Shown piece by piece: positions 26,326 through 33,881 of a stretch of 64,000 nt of DNA. Within the stretch, counting starts at the first letter, position 1, and each line of letters opens with the position of its first letter. Position numbers and translations under genes: made by a program. Source of the stretch: CF-162 sp963667205 (GTDB lineage Bacteria; Chloroflexota; Dehalococcoidia; SM23-28-2; RBG-16-64-32); contig OY762959.1 in assembly GCA_963667205.1 (NCBI GenBank), positions 2,108,001 to 2,172,000 of the forward strand, written 5' to 3'. Below the pieces are notes generated by a model. The model was not told where the DNA came from. It worked only from the letters and a program-made list of their open reading frames with translations, and did no database searches.

Positions 26326-26927
26326 CAGTCAGGTCGCCGTGCCGCCAGCGCGACGCCGACGCCGAGACCAGCGGCGAGGCTGGCCGCCACGCCGCCGATC
26401 AGCGCCCACAAAGGTACGTCGTTGCCGCCACCTTCCGAGTTGGTGTCGATGGTCGTAGGCGCCGGCGAGATCGTTGCTGCCGGCGGCGTCGTGGCGGACG
26501 CTGTGCCGTCCGGCGCTTCGCCAACGAAGAAATGGAACGCGCCCTGCGCCTCCTCGCCGTCCTCGTCGGAGAGCGTGTGCCAGATCACGGTGTAGCGGCC
26601 GTTGCCGAGAGCGGGCGGCAGGTCCAGGGACATGCGCGTCCGGTCCGCGTCGTCGAGGACCGGTTCGTCGGCGATGAGGTCGCCGAACTGGTTGACGACG
26701 ACCATCGTAGGCAGCCCGCGCTGGCGCGCGATCTCCTGTCCAAAGACGACATCGACACGCTTCGGTGATCCGCTCACCGTCTCGCCGTCGGCCGGCGTCG
26801 ATTCTTCGTGGCCGGCGTGGGCGAGGGCCTGCTGCCCGCTGCCGCTGAGAAGGGCGGCGAGCAGCACGGCCAGTGCGATAGCTGCGGCACCGGCTATGAG
26901 GGGGCGCGGGTTACTCCTCGTCTTCAT
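26325..26927 (-). CDS. CopC-domain copper-binding protein, membrane anchored
   Basis: 200 residues from ATG 26927. A signal peptide ends near QQALAHAGHEESTPADGE, giving a His-rich mature N-terminus (HAGHE). The CopC beta-sandwich (~40-145) contains VDVVFGQEIARQRG and NGRYTVIWHTLSDEDG. A Thr/Pro linker and a C-terminal membrane helix (WALIGGVAASLAAGLGVGVAL) with a basic tail follow. CopC proteins carry Cu(II)/Cu(I) outside the cytoplasm. It overlaps the upstream lipoprotein gene by 17 nt and the beta-propeller gene by 1 nt. Confidence 0.82.
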   Translation of the reverse strand: MKTRSNPRPLIAGAAAIALAVLLAALLSGSGQQALAHAGHEESTPADGETVSGSPKRVDVVFGQEIARQRGLPTMVVVNQFGDLIADEPVLDDADRTRMSLDLPPALGNGRYTVIWHTLSDEDGEEAQGAFHFFVGEAPDGTASATTPPAATISPAPTTIDTNSEGGGNDVPLWALIGGVAASLAAGLGVGVALAARRPD

Positions 26928-27468
26928 CACCAGCGTCGCCCATGTCCATGTCGTCGTTATGTTCGTCGCCGCCGGTCGCCTCATCACCGGCGATGTACTG
27001 ATACGCGGCGTGTTCGATGTTGTGCCAGGCGGCGTGCGCCTCGCTGATGGCTGTCTTGGACGCTGCCAGGTCGCCGGAGCCGATCGCTTCTTCCGCCGCC
27101 ACGAGCTTCGTGTGCCAGTCCTCGGCTTCGGCGCTGAGCTCGGTCGGCCAGTCGGTGCCGCCGACTGCCTGGCCCATGCGAGTGATGGCGCCGTCCCACC
27201 CGGCCACGATCTCGGAAGCCCGCTGGGCCAGGTCGTCGATCTCGTGCAGGCCTTCGGTGCGAATCGTCGTCATCGTCGCCAGCACCTGGCCGCGCTGCGA
27301 TCCTTCGACGAGCTCGTCCAGCGTGGCCTGGATCGTGTCCAGGCGGGCGCTGACGGCGCCGTCGCCGTCGCTGTCGCCGTCGTCGTCATCGTCGCCGCAG
27401 GCGGCCGCCGCAATCGCCAGGGCGACGATTGGAAGCCCTACGGCCAGTAGTCTGAACCTCGTAATCAT
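26911..27468 (-). CDS. Acidic helical lipoprotein with Met/His/Asp-rich tail
   Basis: 185 residues. The lipoprotein signal ends AIAAAACGDDDDD. The mature part is predicted helical (LDTIQATLDELVEG, LHEIDDLAQRASEIVAGWD, AHAAWHNIEHAAYQYIAG) and has several His near the C-terminal helix. The tail (EHNDDMDMGDAGDEDEE) is a plausible low-affinity metal-binding stretch. SD AGGAG lies 5 nt before ATG 27468. It heads the tightly overlapping copper operon. Unknown family; EfeO- or PCu-like roles are only possibilities. Confidence 0.7.
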   Translation of the reverse strand: MITRFRLLAVGLPIVALAIAAAACGDDDDDGDSDGDGAVSARLDTIQATLDELVEGSQRGQVLATMTTIRTEGLHEIDDLAQRASEIVAGWDGAITRMGQAVGGTDWPTELSAEAEDWHTKLVAAEEAIGSGDLAASKTAISEAHAAWHNIEHAAYQYIAGDEATGGDEHNDDMDMGDAGDEDEE

Positions 27469-27538
27469 CTGATCTCCTGTACTCTGCTCCGGGCGGCTTG
27501 AGCCGTCGCCGGGGCTGCTCCTGGATCGGTCTGTGCGC

Positions 27539-27901
27539 TCAGGCGGCGCGTGGCGGCTTCAGGAGGCTGATGACAGGAGCTTCGGGTGTCGTCGGCTGTG
27601 AGGAGTTCAGCGCGGTTCGCATCACTCCAGAGGGGGCGACAAAGCCGGCGTCGTCGCCGACCCAGATCGAGCCAACCATGGACTGGCCGCCGGCGCAGCC
27701 GGAGGGCCCGGCGTGGCAGTGCAGCGCGTGCTCCTCGCCGGCGGCGTCCGGCGGCGTGCTCGACTGGTGCACGGCATGGTCGTGGGAGAGCGCGGGCTGC
27801 GCGTGGCCCAGGTAGAAGACGTTAGGCAGCACGGCGCCGAGCAGGAGGAAAATCGCAACGGCGCTTGCAAGGCCGCTGCGCCTGATGATGTCGTTCTTCA
27901 T
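27539..27901 (-). CDS. Small anchored His/Cys-rich protein
   Basis: 120 residues with one N-terminal membrane helix (LASAVAIFLLLGAVLPNVFYLG). The extracytoplasmic segment is rich in potential metal ligands (GHAQPALSHDHAVHQ, then EEHALHCHAGPSGCAGGQSM). No known domain is seen. TATAAT is 11 nt before the start and a copper-operator-like dyad lies just upstream, so it may be induced by metal. Located 70 nt before the copper operon on the same strand. A copper chaperone or sensor role is inferred from composition and position only. Confidence 0.62.
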   Translation of the reverse strand: MKNDIIRRSGLASAVAIFLLLGAVLPNVFYLGHAQPALSHDHAVHQSSTPPDAAGEEHALHCHAGPSGCAGGQSMVGSIWVGDDAGFVAPSGVMRTALNSSQPTTPEAPVISLLKPPRAA

Positions 27902-27912
27902 CTTTCGCTCTG

Positions 27913-27940
27913 ATTATACGTACCCGCTACGCGGGGGTAT
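27913..27940 (-). promoter_or_regulatory. Promoter with CsoR-like imperfect dyad upstream of the His/Cys-rich gene
   Basis: On the minus strand, ATACCCCC (27940-27933) and GCGGGTA (27927-27921) make an imperfect dyad directly upstream of a perfect TATAAT (27918-27913). Known copper-responsive CsoR sites have TACCC...GGGTA arms, which this resembles. No csoR gene is in the window. The dyad overlaps the 3' end of the upstream gene. Confidence 0.35.
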
Positions 27941-28745
27941 CCAGTGCCGATTGGCCCGGAAGAGACAGGCGAGAGGTCCACCAGAGGAGCAAGGTGCCGA
28001 TCAGTACGAGAGCGATGCCGAAGAGGCTGAGCACGAGGAAGCTCCGTATTGGCACCCACATGGCATCGACGCCGAGGTCTAGCATGCCCTCTACGAAGAG
28101 GTCGCCTTCGCCATCGGCGGTGCGGAAGACGAAGCGCAGCGCCACTGCGCCTGCCAACGAAGGAAGCGCCGCGAAGACGGTGACGCCGCCGGCGATCAGA
28201 ATGCGAGTATCCCAGGGCAGGATCACCATCAGCACGCCGGCCATGCCGAGGACGATGATCGCGAGCAGTATGACGAGGATCAGCAGCACCGTATTGGTCG
28301 AATCGCGGATGAAGCCGAGACCGTAGTCGATCGCGCCGGCGGTCGAGACGCGCTCGATGTCCCTCCTCGCCTCGCTGTCGTCACCGGTCCAGGCTGAGCC
28401 GCCGTCGTTGTAGAGGCGCAGGGCGGCTCCGTCGAGGATTCGGTCGCGCAGTTCGGCTCCCCGCAGTGTCACTGCTTCCTCGCGCGAAATCTCGACGGAG
28501 ATCGGGAAGTCGGGGACAGTGACGGTCGGAGAATTGCCGTCGCTGGCGGCCGCGGCGAGGCTGCTTTCGATGCCCGGCAGGACGGCGTCGATGTCGGTTG
28601 AGACGGCGACGGCGCGGCGCAGGATGTGCTGGCCGGTGTCGTCTGAGGTCAGCTGGAAGGCGGTGAGGGTGAGCAGGAAGGCGGCCAGGAAGACGGCGAG
28701 GACAAACGAAGCGACCCAGACGCTGGCGGTGCGCAGAACGTTCAC
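27927..28745 (-). CDS. Polytopic membrane protein of unknown function
   Basis: 272 residues. An N-terminal helix (~8-30) is followed by an extracytoplasmic region of about 115 residues (AVSTDIDAVLPGIESSLAAAA, given as AVSTDIDAVLPGIE then SSLAAAA; ISREEAVTLRGAELRDRIL). Three more helices follow (LLILVILLAIIVLGMAGVLM; ILIAGGVTVFAALPSLAG; SFLVLSLFGIALVLIGTLLL). The layout resembles bacterial integral membrane proteins with a folded outer domain; I do not recognise the family. GTG 28745 overlaps the RDD gene stop (TAGTG), so it is coupled to it. Confidence 0.7.
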   Translation of the reverse strand: MNVLRTASVWVASFVLAVFLAAFLLTLTAFQLTSDDTGQHILRRAVAVSTDIDAVLPGIESSLAAAASDGNSPTVTVPDFPISVEISREEAVTLRGAELRDRILDGAALRLYNDGGSAWTGDDSEARRDIERVSTAGAIDYGLGFIRDSTNTVLLILVILLAIIVLGMAGVLMVILPWDTRILIAGGVTVFAALPSLAGAVALRFVFRTADGEGDLFVEGMLDLGVDAMWVPIRSFLVLSLFGIALVLIGTLLLWWTSRLSLPGQSALDTPA

Positions 28746-29230
28746 TACGGCAGCTCGACCACGATCGTCCCGGCGAGAATGTCGTGAAGCATGCGTTGCT
28801 CACGGTCGAAGAACATCGTGGCGATGCCAAAGCCGAGGGGCAGGACGCTGATTGGCCAGACGATAACGCGCACGAACGATTGCCAGAACGAGATGTGGTA
28901 GCCGTCGCGGTCGGTGACGGCGACGCGGACGGCCTGCTGGCCGAGCGTTTGGCCGCGCCAGTACCAGAGGAGGACGAAGTAGAGAGGGGCGAGGATGAGG
29001 AAGGTGCAGAGGATGGTGGCGCTGGTGACGTAGACCTCGTCTGAGGGGTCGTTGTCGCCCCAGCCGGTGCGCGCCAGGACGTAAAATCCGGCAGCGGCCG
29101 TGGTTAAGGCGGCGAGCGAGATCATGCAGAGGCCGTCGAGGACGGCGGAGACGATGCGCAGCGAGAAGCCAGCATAGGGCAAGGGCGGTGCGTAATCATG
29201 CGCCGCTTCTACCTGAGACATCGTTGCCAT
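28745..29230 (-). CDS. RDD family membrane protein
   Basis: 161 residues with the RDD pattern: AGFSLRIVSAVLDGLCM (Arg and Asp in helix 1), a hydrophobic pair of helices (FLILAPLYFVLLWYW), RGQTLGQQAVRVAVTDRDG and FFDREQRMLHDILAGT. Some RDD proteins are Na+/H+ antiporters; most are uncharacterised. A perfect TATAAT ends 7 nt before ATG 29230, so translation is probably leaderless. First gene of the RDD-membrane protein pair. Confidence 0.85.
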   Translation of the reverse strand: MATMSQVEAAHDYAPPLPYAGFSLRIVSAVLDGLCMISLAALTTAAAGFYVLARTGWGDNDPSDEVYVTSATILCTFLILAPLYFVLLWYWRGQTLGQQAVRVAVTDRDGYHISFWQSFVRVIVWPISVLPLGFGIATMFFDREQRMLHDILAGTIVVELP

Positions 29231-29237
29231 TTCACGG

Positions 29238-29243
29238 ATTATA
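29238..29243 (-). promoter_or_regulatory. -10 element giving a probable leaderless transcript (RDD gene)
   Basis: TATAAT on the minus strand, 7 nt before the ATG at 29230, with no Shine-Dalgarno sequence between. Transcription starting 6-7 nt after the -10 would begin at the start codon. Confidence 0.55.
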
Positions 29244-29282
29244 GCAGCGGGCCCACGTAGGAAACACGTTCTCCAGGGGCCT

Positions 29283-29781
29283 CATCGACCGCTGGAGAAC
29301 CCCGGACAGACCTGGACGCCGGGCTCGCCGCTGATGATGTATTGAACGCAGGCGCCGACGTCGGGGTCATTGAACTCGACGAACGTACCGCCCTGCAGAC
29401 TCGACTTCTGCTGGACGGCGAAGAGCGTGCCCAAGCGCTTGATCATCTCCATCGCGGCGTCTTCGCCGGCGACGCCTCGCGGCCCGATCGCTCTTTCGGG
29501 GCCCGGCTCGCCCTGCAGGCCCGGGGGCCCTGCTCGCCGCCGCCGGAGAGCTCGACGACGCCGTAGGCGACGCTGCTGGCGCCGGCCCAGGCGATGAGGA
29601 TGAAGAGGATGCCGAGGACGAAGAACTGAGTGACGGTCATGGGAATCTCCCTGCTAGGTGGGGTTGGATCGGCCGGCCGCTCAATGACGGGGTAGACGAT
29701 GGGTTCGCTGGAGACCTGGCGGTCGCGGCTGTGGCGTTCTTCACGGCGGCGGGGAGTATCCCGCTCGTCATCTGGTGTCAC
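29283..29781 (-). pseudogene. Small membrane-anchored collagen-like protein, frameshifted
   Basis: Two minus-strand frames make one protein. The first has an optional Arg/Pro-rich N-terminus from GTG 29781 or a start at ATG 29640 (SD GGGAG 6 nt upstream), then one membrane helix (FFVLGILFILIAWAGASSVA). The second continues with Gly-X-Y triplets (GPPGLQGEPGPERAIGPRG), then MEMIKRLGTLFAVQQKSS and a Cys-containing end (GACVQYIISGEPGVQVC). The frames join at 29528-29530; one more G in the run CAGGG gives GEQGPPGLQGEPG. Both halves look protein-like, so a base-call error is plausible. Role unknown. Confidence 0.65.
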
Positions 29782-29813
29782 AGCAATACAAACGCCTGAG
29801 CGCTGAGTTCGGT

Positions 29814-30407
29814 TCAGGCGCGGGCGGGGCCGGCCATCGCCTGCTGGTACCAGGCAACGGCGGGGTGGTCGAGCCAGGCCTGCAGCTCCGGGTCGCCGGC
29901 GCGTTCGGGAAGCGCCTTCAGCATGTCCGCGACGTGGATGGCGTCGTGGTGGGCCCAGCCGGCGAGGAAGAGCTTGAGGGGGATGTCGGCGGGCGGCCGC
30001 TTGTTGTCGCCGGCAAAGCGGGTGATCGAATCGGTGTGCTCGTCCGTCAGCTTCTCCAGCGTGGCGATCAGCTGCTCGCGGTTGGCGGCGGCTTCGTCGA
30101 AGATCTGGTCCAGCGTCCGCTCGCGGCGGTCGGCGACAGCGGTGTCGTTCCAGCCATCGAGGTCGAATGGGCGGCCTTCGGCGTCGCGCACGACGGCGTC
30201 CGGGACGCCGTTGGCGACGCCTTCGAACCAGCGCTTGGTTTCGGTGTCGAGCGTCGCGAGGTGGGCGATGAAGTCGCGCACCTGCCAGGTGCTGTCGGGG
30301 ACGAGACGCGCCAGCTCCTCTTCGCTGAGAGAGCGGCAGAACGTCTCGAAGCGGCAGCGCTCGTCCTTGATCGTGCGGATGATCGTCTCGATTCGTTCGG
30401 TCGGCAT
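29814..30407 (-). CDS. DinB superfamily / mycothiol-dependent maleylpyruvate isomerase-type protein
   Basis: A 197-residue helical protein with the MDMPI_N/DinB pattern: WQVRDFIAHLATLDTETKRW (first His), then a DLDGWNDTAVADRRERT loop and LAGWAHHDAIHVADML (further His), which fit the superfamily's metal triad. SD AGGAG lies 6 nt before ATG 30407. Known relatives use thiol cofactors or modify colibactin-like electrophiles. The reaction here is unknown. One of three such proteins in the window. Confidence 0.78.
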   Translation of the reverse strand: MPTERIETIIRTIKDERCRFETFCRSLSEEELARLVPDSTWQVRDFIAHLATLDTETKRWFEGVANGVPDAVVRDAEGRPFDLDGWNDTAVADRRERTLDQIFDEAAANREQLIATLEKLTDEHTDSITRFAGDNKRPPADIPLKLFLAGWAHHDAIHVADMLKALPERAGDPELQAWLDHPAVAWYQQAMAGPARA

Positions 30408-30476
30408 GGTCGGCTCCTTTTCCTGCGGGCCTCAGACGAGCCGTCGGGCCCTCGGATGCAGGGGGAGTATACGATA

Positions 30477-31601
30477 ATGGCCACGATGATCCCTGAACCG
30501 ATGCAGCGCGCGCTCGATCTTGCGCGCAGCGCTCCGCACTACATCTCTCCGAACCCCATGGTGGGCGTCGTCATCGTGACTGCGTCTGGCGCGATCGCCG
30601 GCGAGGGCGTCTCGCAACCACCGCCCGAGTGGACGCACGCTGAGGTGATGGCGCTGCGCGGGGCCGGAGAGAGCGCGCGGGGCGCGACGATGTACGTGAC
30701 GCTGGAGCCGTGCGCGCACGCAGGCAAGACGCCGCCGTGCACGGACGCGATCATCGCGGCCGGCATAGCCGAAGTGCACTACGCCGTGCGAGACGCCGAT
30801 GCGCAGGTGGACGGGCGCGGTCACGAGGCGCTGGATAAGGCGGGGGTACGGACAACCACCGGCGAGGGCGAGGAGGAAGCGCGCCGTATCAACGAGGCGT
30901 TTTTCAAGCACCGCGAGACGGGCCTTCCGTTCGTGATCGCGAAGTTTGCCGCGTCGCTGGATGGGAAGATCGCCGCCGCCTCGGGCGATTCGCGCTGGGT
31001 GTCGGGCGCTGAGGCGCGCGAGTGGTCGCACGGACTGCGCACACGGATCGACGCGATCCTCGTCGGCTCGTCGACGGTGGTCGTGGACGATCCGCTGCTG
31101 ACGGCGCGGCCCGGCGGCGAGGCATCCGCGCGGCAGCCGCTGCGGGTCATCGTCGACACGCGTGGCCGCACGCCGCCGATGGCGCAGGCGCTCACCCACG
31201 AGTCCACGGGACAGACGCTGGTGGCGACCGGCCCGGACGCACGGGCGGAGTGGAGCGCATCGATCGAGGCGCGCGGCGCCGAGGTGCTGCCGCTGGCGCT
31301 GGCGGGCGAGCACGTCGACCTGCGGGCGCTTCTCGAAGAGCTGGGCAAGCGGGACATCGTGACGTTGCTCGTCGAGGGCGGCGGCGTGGTCCTCGGCGCC
31401 TTTTTCGACGCCGGCCTCGTCGACAAGGTGCAGGCGATCATCGCACCGCTTATCGTCGGTGCTGCGGACGCCCCGGCGGCCGTCGCCGGCGAGGGCGCCA
31501 ACCGTATGGCGGAGGCGCTGCGCCTCCGCGACCTGTCGGTCGAGCGCCTCGGCGACGACCTTCTGGTGACGGCGTACCCGCAGCCTGCGGAGACAGAGTG
31601 A
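30477..31601 (+). CDS. ribD: Bifunctional riboflavin biosynthesis protein RibD
   Basis: 374 residues. The N-terminal cytidine-deaminase-like domain (~1-145) has the zinc ligands THAEVMAL and EPCAHAGKTPPC. The C-terminal reductase domain (~150-370) has KFAASLDGKIAAASGDSRW and LLVEGGGVVLGAFF. It catalyses deamination then NADPH reduction of the pyrimidine intermediate. Start is ATG 30477 or 30486; GATAAT at 30473-30478 lies 7 nt before 30486, favouring a leaderless start there. The end overlaps the next gene (GTGA). riboflavin synthase is 19 kb away. Confidence 0.94.
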   Translation: MATMIPEPMQRALDLARSAPHYISPNPMVGVVIVTASGAIAGEGVSQPPPEWTHAEVMALRGAGESARGATMYVTLEPCAHAGKTPPCTDAIIAAGIAEVHYAVRDADAQVDGRGHEALDKAGVRTTTGEGEEEARRINEAFFKHRETGLPFVIAKFAASLDGKIAAASGDSRWVSGAEAREWSHGLRTRIDAILVGSSTVVVDDPLLTARPGGEASARQPLRVIVDTRGRTPPMAQALTHESTGQTLVATGPDARAEWSASIEARGAEVLPLALAGEHVDLRALLEELGKRDIVTLLVEGGGVVLGAFFDAGLVDKVQAIIAPLIVGAADAPAAVAGEGANRMAEALRLRDLSVERLGDDLLVTAYPQPAETE

Positions 31602-32440
31602 GGTCCGTCGAACCGGTGCTCGTCACGCACCTCTTCCCGGAGGAGCGGGCAGGGCTGCTGGAAGTGCTCCGATCGCTCGACGCAGAGCAGTGGGAGCGGC
31701 CGACAGCGTGCGCAGGCTGGTCGGTGGGTGATATCGCGCGACACCTCCTGGCGGACGACCTCGGGCGGCTCTCCCGCGAGCGGGACGATTACACGGCTCA
31801 TGGCTTCTCGGCGAGCAGTCCCGAGGCGTTCGAGAGCGAGCTGCTGCCGTGGATCAACGCCGGCAACGAGGCGTGGGTGTCGGCGACGCGACGGCTCAGC
31901 CCGGCGATCGTCAGCGACCTGCTGGAGTGGTCCGGGCGCGAGACTCAGGCGTACTTCGAGTCGCTGGACCTGCAGGCGATCAGTGATCCCGTGACGTGGG
32001 CCGGCCCGGAGCCGGCGCCCAAGTGGCTGGACGTGGCGCGCGAGTACACGGAGCGCTGGCACCACGGCGCGCAAATCCGAGAGGGCGCCGGCCTGCCGCT
32101 CGTCACGGAGGCTCGGCTGTTCGCGCCTGTGATCGCGGCGTTCGTCTTCGGCCTGCCGCAGGCCTTCCGCGAAACCGAGGCGGACGACGGCACGCACGTA
32201 AGCCTGCGGATCACCGGCGAGGCCGGCGGTGCGTGGTCGCTGCTGCACTCAGACGGGCGCTGGGCGCTCGTGCAGCCGCTGGGCTCGGACGCAGACGCCT
32301 CGGTCGAGATCGGGCAGGATGCGGCGTGGCGGCTGTTCACGAAGGGGCTGACGCCGCAGCAGGCGAAGGGGAGTGCTCGCCTGGAGGGCGACGGGCGTCT
32401 GGCCGAACGGGTTCTGCACACGGTGTCGATCATTGCCTGA
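31598..32440 (+). CDS. Maleylpyruvate isomerase family mycothiol-dependent protein
   Basis: 280 residues. N-terminal MDMPI_N helical domain (~1-165) with ERPTACAGWSVGDIARHLL, then WHHGAQIREGAG. A C-terminal sterol-carrier-like domain has ITGEAGGAWSLL and GQDAAWRLFTKGLTP. This two-domain layout matches the mycothiol-dependent enzyme family of Actinobacteria. GTG 31598 overlaps the ribD stop (GTGA), so it is co-translated. The function in a riboflavin context is unclear. Whether this organism makes mycothiol is not shown here. Confidence 0.8.
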   Translation: MRSVEPVLVTHLFPEERAGLLEVLRSLDAEQWERPTACAGWSVGDIARHLLADDLGRLSRERDDYTAHGFSASSPEAFESELLPWINAGNEAWVSATRRLSPAIVSDLLEWSGRETQAYFESLDLQAISDPVTWAGPEPAPKWLDVAREYTERWHHGAQIREGAGLPLVTEARLFAPVIAAFVFGLPQAFRETEADDGTHVSLRITGEAGGAWSLLHSDGRWALVQPLGSDADASVEIGQDAAWRLFTKGLTPQQAKGSARLEGDGRLAERVLHTVSIIA

Positions 32441-33164
32441 CTACACGCGAATCTACGCCCGGCAAGAGTACCTGACTCCGGGGGCGGCGCGCACCGTCAG
32501 CATCATCGCCGAGCGGGTGCGTCCGGACGAGGCGACGTGGCTGCTGGAGATGGCCGGCGGCAAGGGCGAGGCCGCGGCGCACCTGGCGAGCGAGTTCGCC
32601 TGCCGCCTGCTGACGGTCGAGCCGTACGACCCTTTCGTGCACGTCGCCGCGGCCAAGTTCTGGCACTTCAACCTGCGCGATCTCGTGACGCTCGTCCGCG
32701 CCAACGGCAGGCGGCTGCCGGTCCGTGGCGAGTCGATGGACGCGGCGTACTGCATCGGTGCGCCTTCGATCGTGGGGCTCGAGCCGGCGCTGCGTGAACT
32801 CGGCCGGGTGACCAGGCCGGGCGGTTGGGTGATCGTCTCCGACATCGCCTGGCGGACGAAGCCTGAGGAGCCGCTGGGCCCCGATTGGGGGTGGCTGGCC
32901 GAGGCGACGCCGACAACGGCCAGCGATTACCAGGCGGCGATCGAGGCGAGCGGCCTGGCGGTCGAGGAGATGGTGACGCACCCCCAGGAGGACTGGGAAG
33001 AGTACTGGCGGCCGATGCAGGAGGTCGCTGCGGAGGCGAAGACGGCCTCTGAGACGGGCGGAGCGGACGTCTTCTTCGCGGACGAGGTCGAGGGCCACAT
33101 TGAGATCGAGCGGCGGGCCCAGGCGCAGTTCCTGGACTACGTGACGTTCGTGGCGCGCAAGTAG
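32433..33164 (+). CDS. Class I SAM-dependent methyltransferase
   Basis: 243 residues from TTG 32433, which overlaps the end of the previous gene; no better start is visible. The motif I loop is atypical (LLEMAGGKGEAAAHLA), followed by LTVEPYDPFVHVAA, DAAYCIGAPSIVG and LGRVTRPGGWVIVSDIAW, the last a standard methyltransferase post-motif. Resembles Methyltransf_11-type small-molecule methyltransferases. Probably co-transcribed with ribD and the MDMPI gene. Substrate unknown. Confidence 0.8.
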   Translation: MPDYTRIYARQEYLTPGAARTVSIIAERVRPDEATWLLEMAGGKGEAAAHLASEFACRLLTVEPYDPFVHVAAAKFWHFNLRDLVTLVRANGRRLPVRGESMDAAYCIGAPSIVGLEPALRELGRVTRPGGWVIVSDIAWRTKPEEPLGPDWGWLAEATPTTASDYQAAIEASGLAVEEMVTHPQEDWEEYWRPMQEVAAEAKTASETGGADVFFADEVEGHIEIERRAQAQFLDYVTFVARK

Positions 33165-33176
33165 CCGGAGAGCGCC

Positions 33177-33773
33177 TCAAGACGAGCGGGACGAGGCGTC
33201 CGGCTGGTCGCGGAACTCTTCTGAGATGCGAGAAGGCGTGGGGCCGGTCTGCCCCTGGTACTTGGAGCCAAGCTCGGGGCTGCCGTAGGGCCGGTCGACG
33301 GGCGTTGAGAGGCGCAAGAAGCTGATCTGGGCGATCCGCATGCCCTGATAGAGGGCGATCGGCATCTGAGACTGGTTCGACAGCTCCAGGGTGAGCCGTC
33401 CCGTCCAGCCGGGGTCGATGTAGCCGGCCGTGGCGTGTACGAGAAGCCCCAGCCGACCCAGCGACGATCTGCCGTCGACGCGCCCGACGATGTCGTCAGG
33501 CAGCGTAATCGTCTCCAGCGTCGAGCCGAGGAAGAAAGTGCCGGGCTGGATCACGAACGGCTCATCCGCGGCGATCTGGACCGGCTCGGTGAGATCGTCC
33601 ACCGGCTCGCGCACGTCGACGAAGGGCTTGCTGGTGTTGCGAAAGACGCGGAACGAGTCGCTGAGGCTCAGGTCGACTGAGGCCGGTTGCACGGCGCCGT
33701 CGCCGAGCGGGTCGACGACGATCCGGCCCTTCTCGATCTCCTCGCGGATGCTGCGGTCGCTAAGCACGGTCAC
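33177..33773 (-). CDS. dcd: dCTP deaminase
   Basis: A 198-residue trimeric dCTP deaminase/dUTPase-fold enzyme. GAVQPASVDLSLSDSFRVF, then GRSSLGRLGLLVHATAGYID and LTLELSNQSQMPI contain the active-site Ser/Arg and catalytic Glu. The C-terminus SKYQGQTGPTPSRI is the lid. It supplies dUTP (or dUMP if bifunctional, as in some Actinobacteria) for thymidylate synthesis. Starts at GTG 33773 or GTG 33767. Convergent with the methyltransferase. Confidence 0.95.
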   Translation of the reverse strand: MTVLSDRSIREEIEKGRIVVDPLGDGAVQPASVDLSLSDSFRVFRNTSKPFVDVREPVDDLTEPVQIAADEPFVIQPGTFFLGSTLETITLPDDIVGRVDGRSSLGRLGLLVHATAGYIDPGWTGRLTLELSNQSQMPIALYQGMRIAQISFLRLSTPVDRPYGSPELGSKYQGQTGPTPSRISEEFRDQPDASSRSS

Positions 33774-33827
33774 GGGAATAGCGTGGCGGCGAAGAGGGGG
33801 CCGGTCAAGGGGTGTCGACGGGATAGC

Positions 33828-33857
33828 GCAGGGAGCGGCCCGAAGGCCGCTCCCTGC
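33828..33857 (-). terminator. Strong hairpin after the SIMPL gene
   Basis: A 13-bp perfect stem, GCAGGGAGCGGCC / GGCCGCTCCCTGC, with a four-base loop (TTCG when read on the minus strand, a very stable tetraloop). It lies 25 nt after the SIMPL stop codon. No clear U-run follows. Confidence 0.65.
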
Positions 33858-33881
33858 TCGGGGTGCTCTGGCGCAGAGCGC

